Below are positions 46,301 through 58,300 of a stretch of DNA of 64,000 bases, piece after piece. The notes under the pieces are model-generated. The model had not been told where the DNA came from. It did no database searches and saw nothing but the letters and a program-made list of their open reading frames with translations. Position numbers and translations under genes: made by a program. Source of the stretch: Nemopilema nomurai (Eukaryota; Cnidaria; Scyphozoa; Rhizostomeae; Rhizostomatidae); contig ML133383.1 in the NCBI GenBank assembly GCA_003864495.1, forward strand, positions 8,354,880 through 8,418,879, in the 5' to 3' direction. Each line of letters opens with the position of its first letter. Positions within the stretch are counted from its first letter, which is position 1.

Positions 46301-49300
46301 AACATAGTCACAAAAAGAAGAAGAAATCCAAAGAGAAGAAGAAGCATTCCAAAATGAACAGAGAAGAAAAGCTGATTGAGAAGCTCGAACATCTTGAAGA
46401 GAAGATTGAGAAGAAGCAAAAAAGTGAACTCGAGCATCGGAAGGAGAAAATATTGCAGAAAGTAGAAAACTTGGCAAGTAACCTTGAGAAGAAAACAAAA
46501 GCTAGCCAAGGAAGCAAGAAAGAGGAAAAGTCTGAAAAGAAAGCAAGTAAAGAACATTCAAAGAAATCAAAGACTGTGGAAGAAAAGAAAGAGGCACAAG
46601 AGATGGAAGGCAGCGGAGAATTGACAGGGAGCGAAGTTTTGAAGCCTGAAAAGATAGTCATACCGCCTGCAAGCAAACACCACAAAAAGTCAAAGAAGAA
46701 GAGTTCCAAGAAGAAACGAAAGAAGCCACATCATCAAAAGAAAGAAGCAGTGAAGCTGAAACCAAGTTCTCTTGAAAGCATTGCTGTATCAGGGGAAGGG
46801 AGTTCAAATGGCGCGATGCATCACCAATCCGAGGCAAGCGGAATGGGTGAGGATGGGGATGGTGTGGAGGCGCATTACTTAGGATTCGAGCGAGACCATC
46901 AGGTCGAAGACACAAATTGGTCGCAGCGTAATGTAGTCATACCTTATATTAATAAGAAGTCTCACCACGGATCTCATCACAGCCACGATACCCACATGCC
47001 TGTACTAAATGAAAACATATTGGACGGGCTGGATAAGATGAGGTATGAAAAGAAAGACAAGATTGCCAAGCCATCGAGTGCCGATAAAGCTAAGCTCAAG
47101 AATGAAATACAAAAGGTTCATAGCTTCAAGGAGTTTCTTGAGATGAAGGCTCAAAAGTCTCATGAGAAGTCGAAGCATCATAAAGAAAAGGGCAGGTCAA
47201 AGTCCACACACAAAAGTAAGGGAAAGAAAGATAAAACGAAACATAAGAAGAAAAGTAAAGAAGATAAGCTTATGAAAGAGTTTGAGAAGTATAAGGCGTT
47301 TGTCAAGGCGCAGGATCTGGCCATTAGCGGAGAAGGATCAGGGGAAGGGAGGGAAGGATCGGGATCAAAAGAAGCTATGGTGCCGGTGTCTACAAGTAAG
47401 AAAAGTAAGTCACACAAGAAGAGTGAATCGAAGAGCTCAAACAAACATAAAAAGCATAAAAGCAAAAAGAGTCATAAGGACAGCAAAAGCTTGCAGAAAT
47501 CAGCTTTGCATTCGGAGGGCTCCGGGAATGCTGAGCATGCAATTATCGATGAAGAAGGGTCTGGGACCCATGCACAGAAGATCGACCACGGCAAAGGCAA
47601 GCATCATGGTAAGGTTAAGGGCGAGCGAGTTGCACAGAAAGAGACCTTGAAACGAAACGAGACTTCTATTGAGGGTGAAGCGATGAAGAAGTCGAGTTCT
47701 AATACTACCAACAGTGCAGGGGGCAATGATAAAAAGGCAGTTGAAGAGGGCAAAACTGAGAATAAGGAACCGAAGATGTTTCTAGATAGGAAAGCATCAG
47801 CTACTGGTGAATTAGGGAGCGATAATGTGACAGCGCATGTCAAGGACCACGTTAAAGTTCCACCGAATGCTCATTCCGACAAGGGTACTTTAGGAAGTCA
47901 ACACAAAAGTGAGGTGATATCGGAGAAAAATACAACTTGGAAGAATGCTGATTCAGACTCGTCTAAAAATGCAACCAAGGATGCGGATGTCGAGGAAAAG
48001 CACAGCAAGAAAGGTCACGAATCGCCAAAGCCGAACAAAGAAGTCGGCGCTGACCAGCAGAAGAAAGCCTCTGCGGTGGCTCCAACCAAGAAGGACTTGC
48101 TCACCACAAAGCCTACCACGACTACTCAACCTGTGGTAAAGATGCACATAACAACAACAGCAACGCCAAAAACCACGATAGCTACCACCACTCATAAGCA
48201 GACTGTAAAGGCGAAGCCCTCGAAGAAGAAGATTGCTGCCAAAAAGAAGATACACAAAACCACCCCTCCCCCTACGAGAAAGCTTTCCACGACCGGTGTT
48301 CCCACGCTAAGCATTTTGACAGGCGATGAAGATGTGGAAGAAGAGAAAAGGCCGCCAACACCCAGGAGAAAGACGCCATCTACGCATCATAATGCCAAGG
48401 CAAGTGAGAGCACGAAGCTGAAGAAGGCAAAGAAGAAGATCAATGTTGACATAAGTGCTGGCAAAGCAAACCACATTAAAGAACCTTCTAAAGATACGGG
48501 TAGACCAGCCCTTGTTGCGACGCAAAAGCCAGCTGTGTATGTGCCCCCGACGCCAATGCAATCCTTGAGTCCGACTGTCAACATTTTCAAGAACAGAGCC
48601 ATGTCTCAGCAGATGGCCGGGCCCGGAGGCTCTACGGGTATCCTGGGGGACCTTCAGCTACCCGAGCCACCTGGCAACGGGAACGTCGCTTCTGGGCCCC
48701 CCTTCTACGGGCAGCAAGGCACCCCTGCTAGGTTGCCCATTCAAGGACCGCTTGGTGAGATGCAGTACCATAATGGACAACAAAGCGGCCTGGTTCAAGG
48801 AGGAGGGCCTAGAAATGATTTCAGCAACAGGCAGACAGGCATCAGTGTACAACCAATGCCGGCAACAGTAAAACCGTTTCAGACTTCTGAGTACGGGGGC
48901 AGTTCGCCTTTGCCTAGGCCGATGAGTGCACCTCAGAATTACATAACGACCACAAAGCCCCCTGTGGCTCCTTCACAGAAGCAGCTCTATAATAAAATAC
49001 CCGAGTCACCTCAGACCGTAATAAACCGAATATTGGGGCCAAAAAAGGCTTCCCCAGTTCAAATAATACAGCATATTCTCAACCCAAAGCAGAAGACAAA
49101 CGATTTACACGCTGGAAATTCGAAACCAGAGACCAATAATAAGCCCAATGTTAAAGGGCCAGTGGCACCCAATATCAAAAACAGTGCACCCGTCCAGAGT
49201 CAAGGGAAGGCGAAACCCGCGCCAAAGCTCCCAACCATACCCCAGAAGAAGCCATCTACGGTGGGAAAGAAGCCAACCAATAAACTCAAACCTTCCAATA

Positions 49301-52300
49301 AGATTGGGAAAAAACCACTGGCAAAGCTGAACGACTTTTTCAATAAGGTCGACGGTCAACCACCCAAGAAACCTTCAGGTAATCTTTCATTGCAGCTCAA
49401 TCAAATCTTTCTCATACCAGCTAGGAAAATGCAGTAAAAAAAGTAAACTAATGCTCAAAAAATGCTCACGAAAGCAACAGCTAAACAATACACGAAGTTG
49501 AAACCGGGAGCATATCAATGGTGATTCAAGAACGGGAATCTTGAAGAAGTGGGGGATTAGTTATTAGTAAAAGATATAATTGTGATTAGAACAGAAGCCA
49601 AGGATAGAATTTTGCTTGGTGAAAAGCTTTGCATTTCCTTAAGGCAAACCGTGCCATTATGATTTTTTACTAAAAACTTTATAGTTATCGACCAGGTTGG
49701 CTATGCAAGCCTGATAGGAATTTTCCTTTAGTGCCTGAAAATATCCCTAAAAACATTTAATACAAGATTAATTATATTTTGTTAATTTATTAGAATTGAA
49801 AATAAGATTCAAGAATACCTTTTTCCTTGACACAGGAAAAGCAGCAACAAAGGCTTTACTGAAACCAACCATTCCGAAGAAAAAGGTTCCAGAATCAACA
49901 GCACCCATTGCACCGAAAGGAAAGCCAGGTAGGTCATTAATTATCCAAAAATAACTCAAAAGAACAGCATACTTTAAAGAGATCACAGCCTGATTTAGCT
50001 CTTCTCCAAAACATGTTCTTCCAGGAGATCATGTAGTTTGTGCTGTTGAGGTTAATGCTAAAGACTTTAGAAGTAATTAATGGTCTTGCATTCCGATTAA
50101 CCCTTTTTCATAAATAGAGCTTCAAAAAGCTATGCAATCTAAGCTTAGTTAAATGAAGGGAAACAGTGGTTGGGGATACGAAATACCCATAATGGATGCC
50201 GGCCAATTTTTGTTGTTTTCTCAAACGCCTCTTACTGGGGTAGAGGCTACTCACCGCAGAATCTTGCCGCGAAATTCAACATAAAGAGTTAGGTCTGACG
50301 CATCTGAAGTCTATGACTTTTGTGTGTATTGTACCTCATTAACTGTAACTGTGGTGTTGTTTCTTCTTGGGATTCAAAAGACGATATGGTAATCAATTAA
50401 GACTACTAAAACAGTTTCAAAGGAAGTGATGCTCGAGCTTCGGATATCTTCGATTCTCGAGAATTTATTGGACTGTTGACCCGATGTAGCCCTCTGTACA
50501 ACGCGTAACATTTCATTTTAAATCAAAATCTTTATTAGAGAATTATACGGTGGACTAATCCATACGGTGGTTTCTTTATTGACAGAAGCTAATTCATGCC
50601 CTGTACGGCAAAATTTGGAAAACATGGTTCTTGCGAAAGGGAGGAAGTCAGGGGAGTTTACCAGGATGCAAGGTTACCCCACTCTTGATACTTGCATCAA
50701 ACAATGCTGCAAAACACCAACTTGTGACCTTCTCTTCAAATCAGGCGAGGTACTCAATTAATCAAATCTTCGAATCTGTAATGCTAATATAAACAGTTAG
50801 ACCATTTTTTAAATTTTCTGTGTTTTTGATTGTTTCTTAACCAGTTTCAATTTAAATAAATATCTAAGTAAGAATAAACAAGCCCAAACATACTATTTCA
50901 TCAGTTTTGTAATTTTTCGCTTTTTGAAGGTCTGCTACTTGGTGCATTGCCATAACCTTGAATCCTGCAAAACTGAACCACTGAAAGAGCCAACAATAAG
51001 GACAAGAATTGTCTTTGTGAAGAAGCCTGAAGTTGCTCCACAAGGAGGTACATCATGCATAATTATGATCATTATATTAAAGGCAGAATGATTGATGATA
51101 TTCACAAGTAAATAATTTGCTGACAAGGATGACAAAGAAAATAGTTGAGGGTCATTTAACAAGCCTTATGCAGAGCAATTGTCATAAGTATAAAACAAGC
51201 ACCTGAAAGCATTTATTTTTGCCAATTGACAATTTTTGACCCTCTTTGATAGTATTGGTTCTTTAAGATGAGTAAACCAAGGTCAGAGTGGTGAGAATAG
51301 AAAATTTAAATCAATTATTTTCTTATATTTGTTGAGAAAGATTGACATTCTTTATAGCCTTAAAGTGTCATTACTCCTGTTTGGCTTTTGTAAGGTTTTC
51401 ATGTTGCATGATTTTTTGCTTAGATTTATAGGTAATGTATACCTTTTTACAGGTAAACCAGCTATCTGCCCAGGTGAAAATGCATTTGGAATTTTGTGGA
51501 AGGAAACAAAACCTGGACATTTTGCTACTCGTACATGCCCAAGGGAAGCAAAAGGTATGAAATTGATTGCTGTAGGGTTAAACTAAGATATGAGATTATA
51601 ATGGTGTCAGATTCCTCTTTCTATAATAACAGTTGCACTAAAAACTGCTGTGAATATACTCCAGCCTATTCATACTAAAGCTCTTTGAATGGATGTTGAC
51701 TTAATGAGTTAGTGTAAGTCACCTGAATAATTTTCTCTGATTATTTCTCTTTGATCAAATCTGTGTTTACTGAGATACTTATTGAGTGCATGATTATAGG
51801 TTTTGCCAAAAGACATTGCAATGACCATTCACGCTGGCTGATGCCTGATTTCAGTAGCTGTGTATCAGATCAGTATACCAATCTTGATGAAGAGGTAGGC
51901 ATTCCTTCACTTCAAATATGGCAAATGGCTTGATAAGCTAAAAGGTTCTTTAAGGATGTTTGTCCAGAAACCATTAAGTTATATGGATAAAGAAAATATT
52001 CAAAATGTGTGTCACCCATCTTAAAATGAGCCTTGGGAAAACCCGGTGCCCATAGAGCACCTGCAACAGGGAACTTGGTACGAATAAAACAGGGAGGAGG
52101 TAATAATAACCAATAGTCTCAATTGAAAAACCTTTGGCAATCATCAAATCATTTTTCTGATGCAAAAAATAAAGTTTTCTAAATGTTGATGTCATGGGAG
52201 ACAACTTGAGCCTTTCCTGTTTATATTTTTCTTGTGGATTCCCGAAAATTTCTTTGCATCTTTGTGTAGGTAAAGCACCTTGGATTCACGATCAATGTCA

Positions 52301-55300
52301 AAGATGTTCTTGCCAAGCTTGAGGAAATTACAACTCAGACAATTGACAATTCAATGATATTTGGTGGAGATATCATTAAGGCATCTAGCATTTTGGATGA
52401 AGTTTCCAAATTTGTTGTTAAAAATAGTGCCGAGAGATTCGGATTTGGCGCTCTACGGGTAAGGCATTCAACTGAATTTGTATTACAACTATAATGTGTA
52501 ATCGCAAAACAATCACCACCTTATAGTGGTCATTGCTAAATATTGTGCTAGACATTTTAAAAAGAGGAATCTTGAGCCTTACTTGGTACTAACTAGTGTG
52601 TTGGTCATTTTTAGAACTTCGCTCGATCCGCTAGCAATCTGATTGATGATACCAATAAACAGGAATGGGAAAATGTCAATCGCGTAAGTAGATTTACCAT
52701 TTCCGCGTGTGCTCAAACCTTCATTTGGGGTTTTATGTATATGTTTCCTTCTGAAGCAAGGCAACAGAGTTTGTGATTTTCTATATGAAAATCTTGCGTG
52801 TTCATAAAAAATGTTACATATGAAAATTAGGACATCTCTATATATTTATTCTCCGCCATCAATTTTCGTGATAAAAAGCCAGCCCAGTTTTGTTTCCTTT
52901 ATCCTCAACACGTTTTCTGCCTACAAACCGTCTACATATTTCCTTTTTGATACAGTCACTAAAAGGACCTGGAAAAATAATGAGAGCTCTTGAAAATTTT
53001 GGTGCAATGACGGCTGGGAAGATACCTCCGATAAACAACAATCAACCGATCATCACACACAACATGGGTAATTCAGTAATTCAAATTGCGATTTATTTGC
53101 ATCTAGCGTTTTAATGATTAATGATTGATGATACTTACTTACTGTCTGTGAATTATTGCATCGGGGATTCAGGTCTGTATTTCCATTCTCCATAACGGCG
53201 ATCTTTCTTATCAAAGAGTTCCTGCGTAGTTTCAAAGAAGCTTAAACTAATTTAATGATTTTTTCAACTTCATTTTCAGTCATGTCTGTCGCGCGACTTT
53301 CCAAAATTCAGAAGTACGTCTTTCCAAACTACAGTGTGCCTTTGCTCAAGAGATGGACAACTAAAAAGGACCAGATTATTTTGCCTGGACACTTGTTCAA
53401 AGGCGGTGAGTATCCGGTCGTTGGGTCACGTGTTCCGCAGTTTATGGTTGCGCAATGCTGTATACGCCCTCGAAAGTCTCCCTCCCCATAAACAACATTA
53501 CGAATTTAGAGCGTTTGAGATCAAAGTTTGACCTTGTCTTGATTTTTTGTAGAAAATTTCTGTAACATTTCTATACAGTATTTTGAAAAATGCTTTGATT
53601 TTAACTACTAGCAATACAAATAGATAGGCAGTAATAATCTTAAAAAATTGTTCCATAGGTTCTGTAAAGGTATCAAGTATCAACTACAAAAATTTAGCCC
53701 CCCTTCTTCCTCATCAATGGAATTCTAACAAGTAAGTATGCCAAAACCCTACTAGTTCCTTTGCTTTTAAATAGTCTTTATTGGATATCTTCATAATGCC
53801 GCTTGGAAAAGAATATCTAGCTTTTATATCTTTCTCTTCATATGAATCATGTACTGATTGGTATATCTTTAGAAGAACAAGAAGTTATGGGAAATTAATA
53901 AATGTAGCTTCCAGGTTGTTCCAAAGATGATTATGAAAAACTGTTTGGTCCAAAGCAAACACGTGTAGAAGGAAACTATTCCTTTGTTAACGTGAAGTAG
54001 CATCCAAAGAACAAAGAGATCTTGCATGTATTTTGAAGCCTGAAGAATCGTAACATGTTGAGTCCCGTCTACCTATAAGTGACTAAATGCAAATGCCCTT
54101 TTCATGCTTTTCTGTTCCTTATATCGACTCCTAGATCACACATCGTGTCCAGTTATGCTGATTCTCTTACCAGCGTCGTGTCTCTCCTTTCTTCCAGTCA
54201 TGTGACCTTCACAGATGGCTTTCGTGTGAATAGCAAAGTTATTGCCACCACGATTCGTCCAGAACCAACTAGGAAGATTGACCCGCCAGTAACAATCATA
54301 CTGCATCACTTAAAGGTACCCATTTTAGTAATAGACATGCGTCTTTTTTCGATTTCAACGAATCATATTCTGTTTGCTATGATGCAATTGTCTTATTCTA
54401 TATTCAGCTAGTGCCTACCAGTGAGACTATACGATGTTTAATGGTACAGAAATCTTCATCTTTGTAGAAAAGCTCGCTATGACTTGGTAGACCATGTTTC
54501 TGATGCATTTTTGTCTTCATTTTCTACTGCATAGCAGCTTTTTCTAGTCAGCAATAGAAACAGCTCGGCAGTGGTTATAATATAGAAAGCAAAAAGAGCT
54601 AGAGGAACTATATTTTTACATGGGTAAAAAATAGTTGTAAAATCTCTATGCTATGTAAAAATTGATATTCAGAATACATTGTTCATATATTGACTGAACT
54701 ACCATGCTCTGTTTGTTACGAAACCCTTTAAGAGTGAAAAATTTTATTCCCCAACTTTCATTTTAGAAAAGCAACTCTGCTAGAACGAAATGTGTCTATT
54801 GGGATTTTAACACAAAGTAAGTTGTTTAAAAAGTTGTAGTTGAAATTTGATAAAACTACATTCTAAATTAAACATCATGCTCATCTTTGATTTTCACAAA
54901 GCTGATAGAATGATATCGCTAGTTGTATAGTGGTATCCAATTTAGAGCATCACAAAATGTTTTAAAATGTCCACTGTCTCTGTTTTTGGCATTTGGAAGT
55001 CACAATGTTATTGGGGGATTTTACAGTTTCGATAAAGTTTTTGCAAGTGGAAGTGATTTATATTTATATAAAGAGGAGGAAACATGTCTCGGTTTAGGTT
55101 CCAAAGAATTTTCCGAAACTGAGAGTTTTAAGTGAGCTTGTCTCTTCATCTTTGTTTGAGAAGCAGTTGGTTGTGAATTGAATCTGTCGCTATGTTTCTG
55201 CTGTGGGTAGCTGGCATCCTACTTTTTATCATCTTACCATGGACCATTTACTTTCCACATAGCCCTTCAAATGGTGGAAGCTGGTCATCAAATGGATGCT

Positions 55301-58300
55301 GGGTGGTTACAAGCAACTCGACAGTGACTGTCTGTCAGTGTGAACATTTGACCCATTTCGCCGTCCTGATGAACCTTAGTGATGAAGATAGGGTGCGTAA
55401 AATCATCCTGCCATCTGCTATCAATGGCTTAATTCTGTTTCAAGGGTTCCTTAAAATAGTTGATTTGTATATTTGTGCCTACTCATCTGTTTGAATAAAG
55501 TCAATATTAAAGCTTGGTCGTTTTAGTTAAGAAATAAACCATGCGGATGTTTTAATTTCTGTGACATTTCCCGTCGTATCATGACACTTTTAGACCCTTG
55601 TGATTAGACCATTTTAAACGTCTGGTTGTCTGGTAGGAAACGCATATAACTCTTTGGTTATAATTATATACGCATAGGAATCTTTATTGCGGTTTCCATG
55701 GCATGTTTAGATTCAAAATTACAAAACTTTTTTTGAATTAAATTGTAAGCATATAAGTTATTCAGTGTGTTTTTGGCAAGCTCAGATCGCAGTGTATTTC
55801 CTGCCATGGAAATGATTCATACTCTGATTGACAGGTGTCAGCAAAAGAACAGGCCAAGGAGAACACGTTTGCTTTGATGTGGCTTGGCATCCCCGTGCTC
55901 GTAGTGCTCTCTGTCGGAGCTATGTATACTTGCTTTGCTTGGTAGGTGTGGCAACACGGTGTTAATCTTCTATCTATCTCTACAAATGTGCATCCCTATA
56001 TGATTTCATCAAGTGTAGCTAAGTTCAGAACAGTGTAATATTCCTATGTTGTCAGTGACGTTTCTCTCTATGAAAGTCAACTGAAAGTAGATTGTGAATA
56101 CTGAAGCAGTGGCTTTAGATGATGTATGTATACTAACCACAATAAAATGTAAATATTATTAGCAATAGCAATCTTCAATTCACAAGCACCATCTAGCAAT
56201 TAAGAGAATGATATTTTTATGTTCAATTAAGGAGTTTTCGTGGAGTTTTTTTTTCTTTAATGACGCACTCTGCGTATCAGAGATTCTCTTGTAAACTTCT
56301 TAATTTGAAATTTAATTTAATTTTGAAATATAGAATGTTAGTAAACCCATTTTATTTCAATATTTCACTTATCAGCGTATTGCCCTCTTTCAAAATGACG
56401 TGTTTTTCGCCTTAGGTCGAAAGCTCCAAGAAGACGTCACGTGGGTAAGTGTTTGGGTTTCTGCTACTCATTGCAATTTTCAAACAAGCATTTTTGCCAG
56501 AATAATTGTCAATGATATTAACCGAGAATACAGGGCTTTCTTTGATTTTATATACATTTGTGGCATTATTCTTAATACTTGCAGCTTCTGGCTCCTGATG
56601 TATAGATTAATATTTTCAAATAACTTTAACATAAATTGCTAATTCGCTATATATAGACAGGATCACACATTGGGACTTCGTAATGAAAATCTAATGCCCT
56701 TTATCATTCATTGTATGATCTTCTAGGGCAATCTTTTACGGTCGTTCCTCTGTTCTCTTTAGTTGTGAAGGATGGCAAGCCAAAGCTACCTGAAGACGAG
56801 GTTATTGTGACGAAAACTGTGAAGGAGGATTTCCCAGGCTCCCCTAACCGCTACCTGTACTCCTCCTATACGTCTCCGAGCCCTTCCGATTTAGAATGGG
56901 AACACGTGTGGGACTTTCTGACGAATTCAGAGTTTGAGAACTGGCAGTGCACGGAAAAGTTCAAAAGAAAACGACCCAGGAGGCGAAGGCTAGACCTGCG
57001 GCCTACCAGACTTCTGCGTGGGCGCAAGAAGAAGCTCAAAGACAATTTCGAAACAAGCGAGTATTTTTCGGAAGGGGACAGTTCTTCTACAAGGTGGAAG
57101 CACCAGGATGACAACGAGTGGTCCCGAGAGAGAATTAAATGTCGTGGCAAAGATGTGATCGACATCAGCAGTGAGGCATCCCAACCAGTTGATTCACTAG
57201 TAAGTGTTGCTCTTCAATTTCATAGTGTTGGAATTCAAGGGTAATGTATTGAACTACTAGCCTGATAAAGTGCTCCAGTTTAAGCAGTTGTGGGGACCCT
57301 AGCATTCCAAAAAAACCTCATAACTATTTTGACATCTTCTTATACGGAGCAAAATAAAGTCGTTGTGCAATTGTTGCTGTAGCTCAAATGCTTCTCTAAA
57401 CAGAAAGCAATACCTCAAGTGAATTCCGTCAGTTGAAGCATCTCTCTTTGTGAACAGTATTATATTGAATGCTGACATTACCAAATGGCTTGATTAGATT
57501 TGTAGTTTGCGCAATGATCCCTTTTGTGTGCCTTTGACTTTATGCTTTTTCAAGATATACCACTTCTTCCTCTTTTGCTTTTCTTTATGTATGTACCAGG
57601 TGAAAATTTCTCGTAGACTAAAACCTCACTTTTAAAATGTTGACTCTGTGTCTCTACTAGGAAGAATTTTCTGACGACACTTCGGTTGCTGATTCTAAAG
57701 ATGGCGACAAATGCAGCAATAGCTTTGACAACTTCGCACCAGACGCAGTTAGCTCGCCACACGCAGGGTACAACTCCGAGTCTAAATACTACAGCTTTGT
57801 TTATCGTTCGAATCTGAACTTGAAAGAACGGGAACAAATTCACCTCTCGTTCAACGCGGAAAGCAGACTTTCTAGCAAGCGGGAGCCCATGTATTCGTCA
57901 TGCTCGTCTCTTGAGACACTACACAGAATGCAGCCGTCCAGAATACAGAAGACAAAGTATGCATCGACTACCTGCCTCGTTACAATTGGGAGGAAAGGCA
58001 AAACGAGGCTTGGCGATCGCAAATGGAGCTCGAAAATTTCACTTGCGTCATCGGCAAGGACAGTCATGTCATCAGGGTTTTTGGACAAGACCTGGAGCTC
58101 TAAATACGCGTCCAGCTTGTCAATCAGCACACTGACTCGGTCAGTTTCTACAAAGACAATTAACGATGATATCGACTCATATCATTCTGGTTTCGAGAAT
58201 TCAGTTTGCGAGAACCTGTCCTCGGAGCAAGGTTACGGGACATTCGAATCTAGTGGCGCATTTAGCAACGACGTCATGGATATGAATATAACATCAAGTG

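Noticed and set aside
44961..49359. Many long minus-strand open frames rich in Leu, Phe, Ser and Cys opposite gene 3 exon 4
   Set aside because: They are the mirror of Lys/Glu/Ser codons on the + strand, have no splice context and no domains.
49379..49437. Read-through end of gene 3 exon 4 as a secreted isoform
   Set aside because: There is an in-frame stop at 49435-49437 but no AATAAA soon after it, and the donor CAG|GTAATC is good, so splicing is favoured.
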